The notes under the pieces: generated by a model
Told to the model about the DNA's origin: nothing
What the model saw: only the letters and a program-made list of their open reading frames with translations
Database searches by the model: none
Translations under genes and position numbers: made by a program
Assembly (NCBI GenBank): GCA_002441085.1
Contig: DJVF01000005.1
Coordinates: 1 to 5,105 of the forward strand
DNA: 5,105 bases
Direction of reading: 5' to 3'
Source of the DNA: Patescibacteria group bacterium UBA6263
Lineage (GTDB): Bacteria > Patescibacteriota > Gracilibacteria > Absconditabacterales > Absconditicoccaceae
In this document: piece after piece, positions 1 to 5,105 of the stretch
Numbering within the stretch: the stretch's first letter is position 1
How the letters are laid out: each line of letters opens with the position of its first letter

Positions 1-77
1 GAGCTGGAAATGGGCAGAAACTCCCCTAATCCTTGAACGAGACCTAGAATGATAGCTTGCCAAATTGAAATTTCCAT
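1..77 (-). CDS. uppP: Undecaprenyl-diphosphatase UppP/BacA, N-terminal fragment (runs off the window)
   Basis: UppP is an integral membrane enzyme that dephosphorylates undecaprenyl diphosphate to recycle the lipid carrier for peptidoglycan and other envelope polymers. Only the first 25 codons are present, on the minus strand from an ATG at 77. They include AIILGLVQGLGEFLPISS, which matches the family's N-terminal signature (usually A-I-x-L-G-x-x-Q-G-x-T-E-F-L-P-I-S-S-S) with its conserved Glu. Here the usual Thr before that Glu is Gly. The start lies two bases after the TAA of the methyltransferase, so the two genes are probably cotranscribed and perhaps translationally coupled. No clear Shine-Dalgarno is seen. 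The three glycines are GGT, GGA and GGG, matching the left block's normal code use. Identification rests on a short but very characteristic motif. Confidence 0.85.
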   Translation of the reverse strand, partial: MEISIWQAIILGLVQGLGEFLPISS

Positions 78-79
78 AA

Positions 80-754
80 TTATTTCTTGCCCACTAAAAT
101 TATATTCTTCCCACCTATGGTATCACACCTCTCCACTTGAAATCCAGCCTTTTCTGCTAAGTTTTTCAGCTTCTCTTCTGAAAAAACGAAGTGATATCTC
201 TGAAATTTTTTTCCTTCATTGTTTTCAAATGAGATGTAAGCTTCGTCGTCCGAGATAGTCTCCCATCTTTTGGAAGACAAGATATTTTTTTGGTCTAGAT
301 TCCAAACAGTCAAAACAACAGTCCCTCCTGGCTTTAGCCGATCATATAACTCTTTGATTTTTTTCCCTTGATATTCTCTCGAAAAGTGATGAAAAACCGC
401 CAGGGAAAAAATGACATTGAAATAATTTACCGGAAATGGTAAGCTTGCCTCGGCTTCAATCTTAGAAAACTGACCTTTGAAATCAGGATATTTCTCTTTA
501 GCTTTTTGAATAAGCTTCAGAGAAACATCCACCCCATGATACTCAATATTTTTGTCTTTCAGAATTTCCAAGAGTCTTCCGTTCCCACAGCCAAAATCCA
601 AGATCTTGTCTCCTGGACTGACTATATTAGCAATGAACTCCAATTCCTTCCAGAAAAAATTCCGGGTGTCTGAAAACTTCTCGGCCACAAGATCATAACC
701 CGCTTCTATTTCAGCCAATATTTTTCGAGTGTTTTCATTCATAAGATTTGTCAT
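80..754 (-). CDS. Class I SAM-dependent methyltransferase, Trm9/ALKBH8-like (possible tRNA wobble-uridine methyltransferase)
   Basis: A 224-aa soluble protein if started at the ATG at 754. Seen in the sequence: SAM motif I ILDFGCGNGRLLEIL (residues 51-65), the acidic end of beta2 in YHGVDVS (72-78), a motif IV-like stretch FNVIFSLAVFHHF (112-124) and the post-motif LKPGGTVVLTVWN (140-152). The C-terminus has FQRYHFVFSEEKLKNL (184-199) and ends KNIILVGKK. That resembles the Trm9/ALKBH8 methyltransferase tail (RYYH-x-F-x-x-x-E-L, ending in a hydrophobic strand and Lys). Trm9 methylates cm5U34 of tRNA to mcm5U34. Inference: the divergent elp3 next door, which initiates cm5U34, makes that role attractive, but other substrates are possible. 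The start is uncertain. The ATG at 754 is the last ATG of a repeat hairpin, while the ATG at 742 (MNENTRK) would give 220 aa and may be the true start. All 15 glycines are GGN and the stop is TAA. Confidence 0.85.
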   Translation of the reverse strand: MTNLMNENTRKILAEIEAGYDLVAEKFSDTRNFFWKELEFIANIVSPGDKILDFGCGNGRLLEILKDKNIEYHGVDVSLKLIQKAKEKYPDFKGQFSKIEAEASLPFPVNYFNVIFSLAVFHHFSREYQGKKIKELYDRLKPGGTVVLTVWNLDQKNILSSKRWETISDDEAYISFENNEGKKFQRYHFVFSEEKLKNLAEKAGFQVERCDTIGGKNIILVGKK

Positions 755-807
755 GCTGATCCCGCATGCGGGACAGCATCTCTGAGATCCTGAAATAAAT
801 TCAGGAT
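753..807. repeat. Palindromic intergenic repeat between divergent genes (two hairpins)
   Basis: Two inverted repeats fill most of the gap between the divergent methyltransferase and elp3. The first, 753-779, pairs ATGCTG with CAGCAT around the perfect 14-base palindrome TCCCGCATGCGGGA (760-773). The second, 787-807, is an 8-bp stem ATCCTGAA/TTCAGGAT with a 5-base loop. GCATGCGGGA recurs in the cluster downstream of elp3 (2485-2493), so these are members of a dispersed family. Both promoters must lie in or beside this element, but I see no convincing -35/-10 pair. Confidence 0.8.
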
Positions 808-823
808 AACACCTAAACTTAAC

Positions 824-2410
824 ATGTCTCAAGCTTACGACAACTTCATAAAGCTGGCAACTAAAGAATTTTTCCAAAATTCGAAAGATTTTTTACGTTT
901 CAAAAAACAAACCGCTGGAAAGCTTGGATTCCAACCTCCCACCAATGCCGACCTCAGGGACTATTATGAAAAGATGCTTGCCAAAAAGAAAATTCGAAGA
1001 AATCCAGCCTTAGAAAAAATGCTTTTCAGTAAAAAAATCCGCACCGCTTCCGGCGTAGCGGTCGTGGCTGTCCTCACCAAGCCCTACCCTTGTCCCGGAA
1101 AATGCATCTACTGCCCCAGCGAAAAAGCTATGCCCAAAAGCTATCTATCGAACGAACCGGCCGTTATGCGCGCCGTTTCTGCTAAATTTAATCCTTTTAC
1201 CCAGGTCCAAAGACGTCTCCGCGCTCTAGAGCTCAACGGTCATCCAATCGACAAAATTGAGCTCATCATCATGGGTGGAACTTTTTCCTATTTGCCCAAA
1301 AAGTACCAGAAAAGATTTATTACAGAGTGTTTCCGGGCTTGTAATGATTACACCAGTCATAAAGTCCATAAGGTCATAAAGTCCATAAAGTCGCTAAAAG
1401 CAGAACAAAAGAAAAATGAAACTTCGCGCGTCCGCATTGTCGGACTCACTCTCGAAACCCGCCCAGATTATATCGAAGAAAAAGAAATTTTGAATTTCCG
1501 GAATCTAGGCTGCACCCGAGTAGAACTAGGCGTCCAGAGCATTTTTGATTCGGTTTTAGAAAAAAATAAGCGCGGACACACTATCCGAGAAACTATCCGC
1601 GCCACCAGGCTCCTCAAAGACGCTGGATTCAAGATCAACTATCATATGATGCCCGGCCTTCTAGGTTCAACTCCAAAAAGAGACGTGGAGATGTTCAGAA
1701 AACTTTTTGAGAGTCAAGACTTCCAGCCAGATATGCTTAAGATCTACCCCACCATCGTGAACGATAAGTCCGAACTTTGGAAAATCTGGAAAGCTGGAAA
1801 ATATCAGCCACTCACAAACAATCAATTTGAAAAAATAATCCTGGAAATAAAAAATAATATCCTCCCGCCTTATGTCCGCCTCCAACGTCTCATCCGTGAT
1901 GTTCCAGAAAGCGAAATCTCGGCCGGACCCAATATCTCTAATCTCCGCCAAATTATCAAGAGTAAAACTCACTGCCAATGTATCCGTTGTCGAGAAATCG
2001 GCCAGGATTATGATTCTAAAGAAAAGCTAGTTTTGGACCGGATCGATTATGAAGCTTCCGGTGGCCAGGAAATTTTCCTCCAGCTAGTTTCAAGGGACAA
2101 ATCCAAACTCTTTGCCCTTCTTCGCCTTCGGATTCCCGGCGACAAAAATCATTTTATCCCAGCTCTCAAAAATTCGGCCGTCATCCGAGAAGTTCACACC
2201 TACGGAAATTTAGCTAAAATCAGCCAAAAAAGCGCCCTTTCTCCCCAACACCAAGGCCTAGGGAAAAAGTTAGTCCAAGAAGCCGAGCGAATTGCCCGAA
2301 AAGAATTCCAAATGAAAAAAATCGCCGTCATTTCCGGTGTCGGCGTCCGCGGATACTACCGCAAACTCGGCTATCGCCTCAGAGACACCTATATGGTAAA
2401 ATCCTTGTAA
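824..2410 (+). CDS. elp3: Elp3-family tRNA uridine(34) acetyl/carboxymethyl transferase (radical SAM + GNAT)
   Basis: Complete 528-aa protein, normal for Elp3. Elp3 uses acetyl-CoA and a 5'-deoxyadenosyl radical to start carboxymethyl modification at C5 of wobble uridine in tRNA; many bacteria and archaea have it as a single subunit without the Elongator partners. Seen: N-terminal tRNA-binding region (1-75); radical-SAM cluster CPGKCIYC with Cys90, Cys94 and Cys97 (CX3CX2C), followed by MPKSYLSNEPAVMRA (103-117); IELIIMGGTF (145-154); LTLETRPDYI (208-217); RVELGVQS (232-239); YHMMPGLLGSTP (273-284); Zn-type HCQCIRCREIG (383-393); and a C-terminal GNAT domain with REVHTYGN (455-462), acetyl-CoA loop QHQGLGKKL (475-483), IAVISGVGVRGYYRKLGY (500-517) and the diagnostic end YMVKSL. 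A Lys-rich stretch at 179-192 comes from a DNA tandem repeat. All 27 glycines are GGN and the stop is TAA. No obvious Shine-Dalgarno precedes the ATG; the start is supported by family-like N-terminal sequence. Confidence 0.97.
   Translation: MSQAYDNFIKLATKEFFQNSKDFLRFKKQTAGKLGFQPPTNADLRDYYEKMLAKKKIRRNPALEKMLFSKKIRTASGVAVVAVLTKPYPCPGKCIYCPSEKAMPKSYLSNEPAVMRAVSAKFNPFTQVQRRLRALELNGHPIDKIELIIMGGTFSYLPKKYQKRFITECFRACNDYTSHKVHKVIKSIKSLKAEQKKNETSRVRIVGLTLETRPDYIEEKEILNFRNLGCTRVELGVQSIFDSVLEKNKRGHTIRETIRATRLLKDAGFKINYHMMPGLLGSTPKRDVEMFRKLFESQDFQPDMLKIYPTIVNDKSELWKIWKAGKYQPLTNNQFEKIILEIKNNILPPYVRLQRLIRDVPESEISAGPNISNLRQIIKSKTHCQCIRCREIGQDYDSKEKLVLDRIDYEASGGQEIFLQLVSRDKSKLFALLRLRIPGDKNHFIPALKNSAVIREVHTYGNLAKISQKSALSPQHQGLGKKLVQEAERIARKEFQMKKIAVISGVGVRGYYRKLGYRLRDTYMVKSL
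1358..1392 (+). repeat. Short tandem repeat inside elp3 (unit CATAAAGTC)
   Basis: Four consecutive copies of CATAAAGTC, the second reading CATAAGGTC, the third sharing its first base with the end of the second. Because the period is 9, 8 and 9, the repeat changes reading phase and is translated as HKVHKVIKSIKS. It falls between radical-SAM core segments, in a loop likely to be variable. The reading frame stays open. Confidence 0.8.
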
Positions 2411-2415
2411 AAGAC

Positions 2416-2605
2416 CTGTCATCCCGGGCCTGACCCGGGATCCAGTCATTAAACTAACCCGCCACCCCTGTCATTCCCGTCCTGCATGCGGGAGGAATCC
2501 CGTCATTGAGTTAAGCCTGTCATCTCGAGCCTGTCGAGAGATCTCATGAGATTTCTCACTTTCAGTTCGAAATGACAGATTTATCGGTCGAAATGACAGA
2601 GTAAG
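2416..2605. repeat. Cluster of palindromic intergenic repeats at the junction of the two blocks
   Basis: Several units that begin or end with TGTCAT or its complement ATGACA. Unit 1 (2421-2441) forms a perfect 8-bp stem ATCCCGGG/CCCGGGAT with a 5-base loop. Unit 2 (2473-2498) is an imperfect stem ATTCC...GGAAT around TGCATGCGGGA. Unit 3 has TCTCGA/TCGAGA (2523-2539) followed by the palindrome ATCTCATGAGAT (2541-2552). TCGAAATGACAG occurs twice (2567-2578 and 2588-2599). No protein-coding sequence is recognised here. Units of this form are common dispersed intergenic repeats in bacteria, including CPR genomes, judging from general knowledge; I could not search for copies. Confidence 0.85.
2421..2441 (+). 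terminator. Hairpin just after elp3, possible transcription end
   Basis: A GC-rich perfect 8-bp stem starts 11 bases after the elp3 stop codon. It could stall or end transcription and protect the 3' end, but no T-run follows, so it is not a classical Rho-independent terminator. It is also one unit of the repeat cluster, which may be its only significance. Confidence 0.3.
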
Positions 2606-3200
2606 GGACAATTACGTCTATCAAGGAACTAGCTGGTGTCATAGGATATGCGCTATACCATTCTAATCAACTTGCAATCGCTCACTCCCCTATTATCTGA
2701 TTTCAAAATTTAAATTCTTTGGGATCTGCAATATTGGATGAAAGATCAAAATCTGAATTTGAAATATAATCGTATCATTTTTGCAAATCAATCAAATTCT
2801 GATCCAATGTAGGTTTTGATCAAAAAGTTTTGTGGATTAGATCTATTCACTCTTGGATATCTATTCATAGGATCTTGATACTAGCACCAAATGAAAAAGT
2901 ATTTTTGTATTTACAATCGCAAGATTTGAAATTATGGATATTTTTTAGATCGTATATCTTTTCATTTTTAGAAACAGAATAATCATCTTGAGCTAAAAAA
3001 TAATCCAATTTTTTGGAAATAAATAAATTTTGATCAGAAACATAAATAATAAAATTATTGTTATCTCATTTGATAATAGATGCGTATTCTTTGTCTCCTA
3101 GGACATGATATCATTTGGATGATAATAAATTACCGAGCAAAAGTCAGGCTGTATTGACTCATGTTCATGCTGGTCCGGAGAATGCTATACTTACTTTCAT
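2511..3200 (-). CDS. korA: 2-oxoacid:ferredoxin oxidoreductase alpha subunit, truncated, UGA-recoded (UGA=Gly)
   Basis: Read with UGA as glycine from an ATG at 3200, this gives the fused gamma-alpha subunit of a 2-oxoacid:ferredoxin oxidoreductase, a cytoplasmic enzyme that oxidatively decarboxylates 2-oxoacids to acyl-CoA with ferredoxin as acceptor. Seen: gamma-domain nucleotide-fold start FSGPAGTGVNTAGLLLGNLL (residues 7-26) and GYHVLGDKEYASIIKGDNNN (30-49), then the start of the alpha domain, IIGEGAIASGLEWYSAYPMT (169-188) followed by PASSLIDVIV (189-198). Family members of this type run to roughly 550-600 aa, so about two thirds is missing. Homology stops near residue 198 (about 2606), where the repeat cluster begins; the frame then runs through repeat DNA to TAA at 2511-2513. 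The recognisable part has 12 UGA and 5 GGN glycine codons. It could be a disrupted gene or an assembly break. The family is clear, the exact 2-oxoacid is not. No strong Shine-Dalgarno is seen. Confidence 0.85.
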
Positions 3201-3212
3201 TTAGTTTAGTGG

Positions 3213-3242
3213 AAAGGTAAAAGGTTAAAGGTAAAAGTTATT
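3213..3242. repeat. Left imperfect inverted repeat of the IVP cassette
   Basis: A purine-rich stretch built from AAAGGTAAAAGGTTAAAGG and GTAAAAGTTATT. Its reverse-complement relative lies at 3605-3633, on the other side of the IVP gene; I align about 23 of 30 positions with one gap. The IVP stop codon (TAA, 3238-3240) lies inside it, and the korA start follows 12 bases outside it. Confidence 0.65.
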
Positions 3243-3588
3243 TTTGTTTTAAGGATATTATTAATCAATATATTGATTTACTTATTTCTATTGATTCTGA
3301 ATATAACGATTCGAATAAATCGTTTTCCATATATCATAAACTTTTAGCTAAATACAGCATTGAACGAAATTCTCAACAAGATCATTTTGCTATATACAGG
3401 AAATACTTAAATTCATTATTACTTTTTCTCTCAAATCATTCAGCTATATTATTTGATATTGATACTACGCATCTTTGTATTTGATCTTTAAATCAATAAT
3501 CCTTAATTTGGGAAAATTGTTTATAAACTTGTGTTGCTAATTTCTGAGACTTTTGTCGTGATGTAATTTCTTCAAACGTTTTTATCAT
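3238..3588 (-). CDS. Four-helix bundle protein, 23S rRNA intervening-sequence (IVP/S23) family, UGA-recoded
   Basis: A 116-aa protein visible only when UGA is read as glycine, with six UGA codons (residues 32, 51, 69, 72, 85, 108) and no GGN glycine at all. Family features: N-terminal FEEITSRQKSQKLATQVYKQ (5-24), YGFKDQIQRCVVSISNNIAE (31-50) followed by GFERKS, then EFKYFLYIAKGSCGEFRSML (59-78) and an amphipathic C-terminal helix. This is the ordered pattern of the S23/IVP four-helix bundle family (about 115-125 aa). These proteins were first found encoded within intervening sequences of 23S rRNA genes, but many copies, like this one, stand alone; their biochemical function is not settled. 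An in-frame TAA four codons upstream fixes the ATG at 3588 as the first possible start. The gene sits between murA and korA on the same strand and is bracketed by inverted repeats, suggesting a mobile cassette. Confidence 0.9.
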
Positions 3589-3604
3589 TCTTTTGTGTTA
3601 TCTA

Positions 3605-3633
3605 AATACTTTTTACTTGTTACTTTGACCTTT
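3605..3633. repeat. Right imperfect inverted repeat of the IVP cassette
   Basis: On the minus strand it reads AAAGGTCAAAGTAACAAG then TAAAAAGTATT, matching the left copy (3213-3242) in opposite orientation with several mismatches and one gap. The murA stop codon (TAA, 3632-3634) overlaps its outer edge, so the repeat itself may supply the murA stop. Confidence 0.65.
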
Positions 3634-4858
3634 ATACTAATTTGATTTTGACTCAGATTGATTGTAGCTTAGCAATAATATCATCGTATCATCTAGCTAT
3701 AATTTCTTCACTCATAATATTGGTAATTCATTTGGCCATAATTCATGCAAGCACCATAGCTCATCATCATCTAAGATCTGTACTAGTGACATATCATCAC
3801 TTCAAGGCTGTCTTTCATATAATTATAGCTTCATGTGGATTGAGTATTTCTGTCTTGGCTCATAAATTTTCTAATTCTGTAAGATAACCAAATCTTCATT
3901 CGTACAATGTTTCAAATATTTTGGATATTCAGTCTGCCTGAGTAAGTAAAGTACCAAAAATTGACTGCAAATCTGTAGGAAATCATGGATAAATCCTGGT
4001 TTCAAGTTTGGTAGATTTGTAATTAGGTTTATTATCAGATTTGATTTGTATAGTATGTTTATCTAGTATTTTGAAATTAATTCATATCTTGTCTGATACG
4101 CTATATATAGAAGACAGATCATCTACATCAAAATTTTTGATAATGATATCGCTATTGTCAGCTCAAGCTCAGATAGCAAAATAAGTACCCGCTTCTATAT
4201 AATCAGATACAATTTTGAATTCAGGATTTTGTATTTTGATAGTAGATGGAGTGATAGTAATTGTATGGTCTATTCACAATTTGATATCTGCTCAAGCATT
4301 GTTGAGGAAAGCTATTAGATTCTTGACGTGAGGCTCTGTAGCTACCATATATATATTGATATCATAATCTATTCAAGGGAGAAAAGCTAGATAAGTAATC
4401 AAAGCTTCTATAGTAGTCACAGAAAATTCTTGAAGCATAATATTTCTTTTGGGTTTGCTGGTGACTTGATATGTTTTGAATTCATCATTGGTAATTGTTA
4501 TTCAGGCTTTGACAAGTGCATCATCGAATGCATCCAAAGGTCTTTTGCCTATCTTGCAACCTCCAGTTCAGACAAATTTAACTTTACCATATCTATGTAA
4601 TCCTAGAGGAATCAGCAATATAGATGCTCTAAATTTGGTAGCCAGATCAGAAGTCAGATCAAAAAAATCATGTGATTTTTCCAATGCATCTTCTGCTAAT
4701 TTTTCCATATTGAGCACATCACTAATTCATGGTTTATTGAGTAATTGGACTTTGTTTCAGATCAGATAATTAGCTACCACTATTGGTAATGCTGCGTTTT
4801 TGCTTCATGATATAGATACCTCTCATTGAAGATTGGGAGAATAAGATATTTGAAACAT
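3632..4858 (-). CDS. murA: UDP-N-acetylglucosamine 1-carboxyvinyltransferase MurA, UGA-recoded (UGA=Gly)
   Basis: MurA transfers enolpyruvate from PEP to UDP-GlcNAc, the first committed step of peptidoglycan synthesis, in the cytoplasm. With UGA=Gly the frame is open for 408 aa, close to the usual 415-430. Seen: LQGEVSISGSKNAALP (10-25) with catalytic Lys20-Asn21; substrate-site Arg77 in FRASILLIPLG; GTGGCKIGKRPLDAF (97-111) with active-site Cys101 (E. coli Cys115; so not the Asp variant of fosfomycin-resistant enzymes) and Arg106; YPGFPTDLQ (290-298) with general-base Asp296 (E. coli Asp305); TDLRGGGAMVLAGIMAKGIT (360-379); and ARGYDDIIAKL (388-398) with Arg389. In frame are 26 UGA and 8 GGN glycine codons; many UGAs fall on family-invariant glycines, so UGA as Trp or as stop does not fit. 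The start is the only ATG after an in-frame upstream TAG. It is first of three same-strand genes. The stop is TAA. Confidence 0.96.
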
Positions 4859-4930
4859 AGGATAAGTAAAATAATAAAAAAAATCTGACTATTTTTTATT
4901 GTTATCATTTTGGGATTCAATGGAAAGTTT
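4859..4930 (-). promoter_or_regulatory. AT-rich leader upstream of murA with a weak promoter-like pair
   Basis: Between murA and the right-hand repeats the minus strand has TTGAAT (4920-4915), a 16-base spacer and TAAAAA (4898-4893), a weak sigma70-like match, followed by an A/T-rich leader. No clear Shine-Dalgarno precedes the ATG. In DNA this AT-rich such a match can occur by chance. Confidence 0.25.
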
Positions 4931-4937
4931 AAAAAGT

Positions 4938-5105
4938 TATTGCGAGACGCTTGTCATTGCGAGTGAGCAAAGCGAATCGAGAAATCGCTTTATATAAATA
5001 AGAGATCTCCTTCATTCTTCAGTATAAGTCTCCACTACGATCGAGATGACAGCACCAAAGTCATTGCGAGGGACAACTTGTCCCGCAAGGCGGGAAAGCA
5101 ATCTT
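4938..5105. repeat. Second cluster of palindromic intergenic repeats (runs off the window)
   Basis: Units beginning (GT)CATTGCGAG occur at 4953-4962 and 5060-5070, with a partial TATTGCGAGAC at 4939-4949. One AGATCTC (5003-5009) and CGAGATGACAG (5042-5052) resemble the AGATCTC and CGAAATGACAG words of the 2416-2605 cluster. The last unit has the palindrome GGGACAA-C-TTGTCCC (5070-5084) inside an outer ATTGC...GCAAT pair (5063-5102). No coding sequence is recognised. The window ends inside this unit. Confidence 0.8.

Noticed and set aside
49..258. Plus-strand ORF of 69 codons
   Set aside because: Opposite the methyltransferase C-terminus and the uppP start, both supported by family motifs.
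755..877. N-terminal extension of the methyltransferase to an ATG at 877 (265 aa)
   Set aside because: The extra residues are encoded by the palindromic repeat and by the antisense of the elp3 start; Cys-rich peptides of this type are typical spurious translations of such repeats.
1667..1978. Minus-strand ORF of 103 codons inside elp3
   Set aside because: Lies opposite well-conserved Elp3 coding sequence and shows no domain of its own.
2416..2605. CRISPR array or small RNA gene
   Set aside because: Units differ in sequence and length and have no regular repeat-spacer spacing; they are individual palindromes of a dispersed intergenic repeat type.
3642..3887. Plus-strand ORF of 81 codons
   Set aside because: It is antisense to the conserved 3' half of murA, has no recognisable family, and its Ser/His-rich composition is what the complement of UGA-rich coding DNA produces (UGA reads TCA on the other strand).
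4476..4769. Plus-strand ORF of 97 codons
   Set aside because: Antisense to the MurA active-site region on the minus strand; no family features.
3632..4858. murA as a pseudogene with many nonsense mutations, or UGA read as Trp (table 4)
   Set aside because: The frame has no indels, catalytic residues are intact and every interruption is UGA, at positions where the family has glycine. Random decay would also give TAA/TAG and frameshifts, and Trp would destroy the conserved loops.

Overview
The window joins two compositionally different blocks of bacterial DNA through short palindromic repeats. Both blocks look like Patescibacteria/CPR-type DNA. The left block (1-2410) is moderately GC-rich and uses the standard code. 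The right block (about 2606-4930) is strongly AT-rich and can only be read if UGA means glycine, which is translation table 25 of Absconditabacteria (SR1) and Gracilibacteria. A standard-code ORF search sees nothing meaningful there.

Left block: on the minus strand lie a class I SAM methyltransferase with a Trm9/ALKBH8-like C-terminus (80-754) and, two bases downstream, the first 25 codons of undecaprenyl-diphosphatase uppP, cut by the window edge. Divergent from them is a complete bacterial Elp3 (824-2410), a radical-SAM plus GNAT enzyme of tRNA wobble-uridine modification. Elp3 and a Trm9-type methyltransferase carry out successive steps towards mcm5U34 in eukaryotes, so the pair may be a minimal bacterial version. 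All 45 glycines in these genes are GGN and there is no in-frame UGA.

Junction (2411-2605): a cluster of hairpin-forming intergenic repeats. Related repeats lie at 753-807, between the divergent genes, and at about 4938-5105, at the right edge.

Right block, all on the minus strand when read with UGA=Gly: murA (3632-4858, complete, 408 aa), a 116-aa four-helix-bundle protein of the 23S rRNA intervening-sequence (IVP/S23) family (3238-3588) bracketed by imperfect inverted repeats, and the N-terminal part of a 2-oxoacid:ferredoxin oxidoreductase alpha subunit (start 3200), which loses homology where the repeat cluster begins. I counted 44 UGA and 13 GGN glycine codons in these three genes.

The main open question is how the blocks came together. 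Options are an assembly chimera bridged by shared repeats, a UGA=Gly organism that recently acquired the left block, or a recoded fragment inserted into a standard-code genome. The visible stop codons (TAA in every gene whose end is seen) fit all three.
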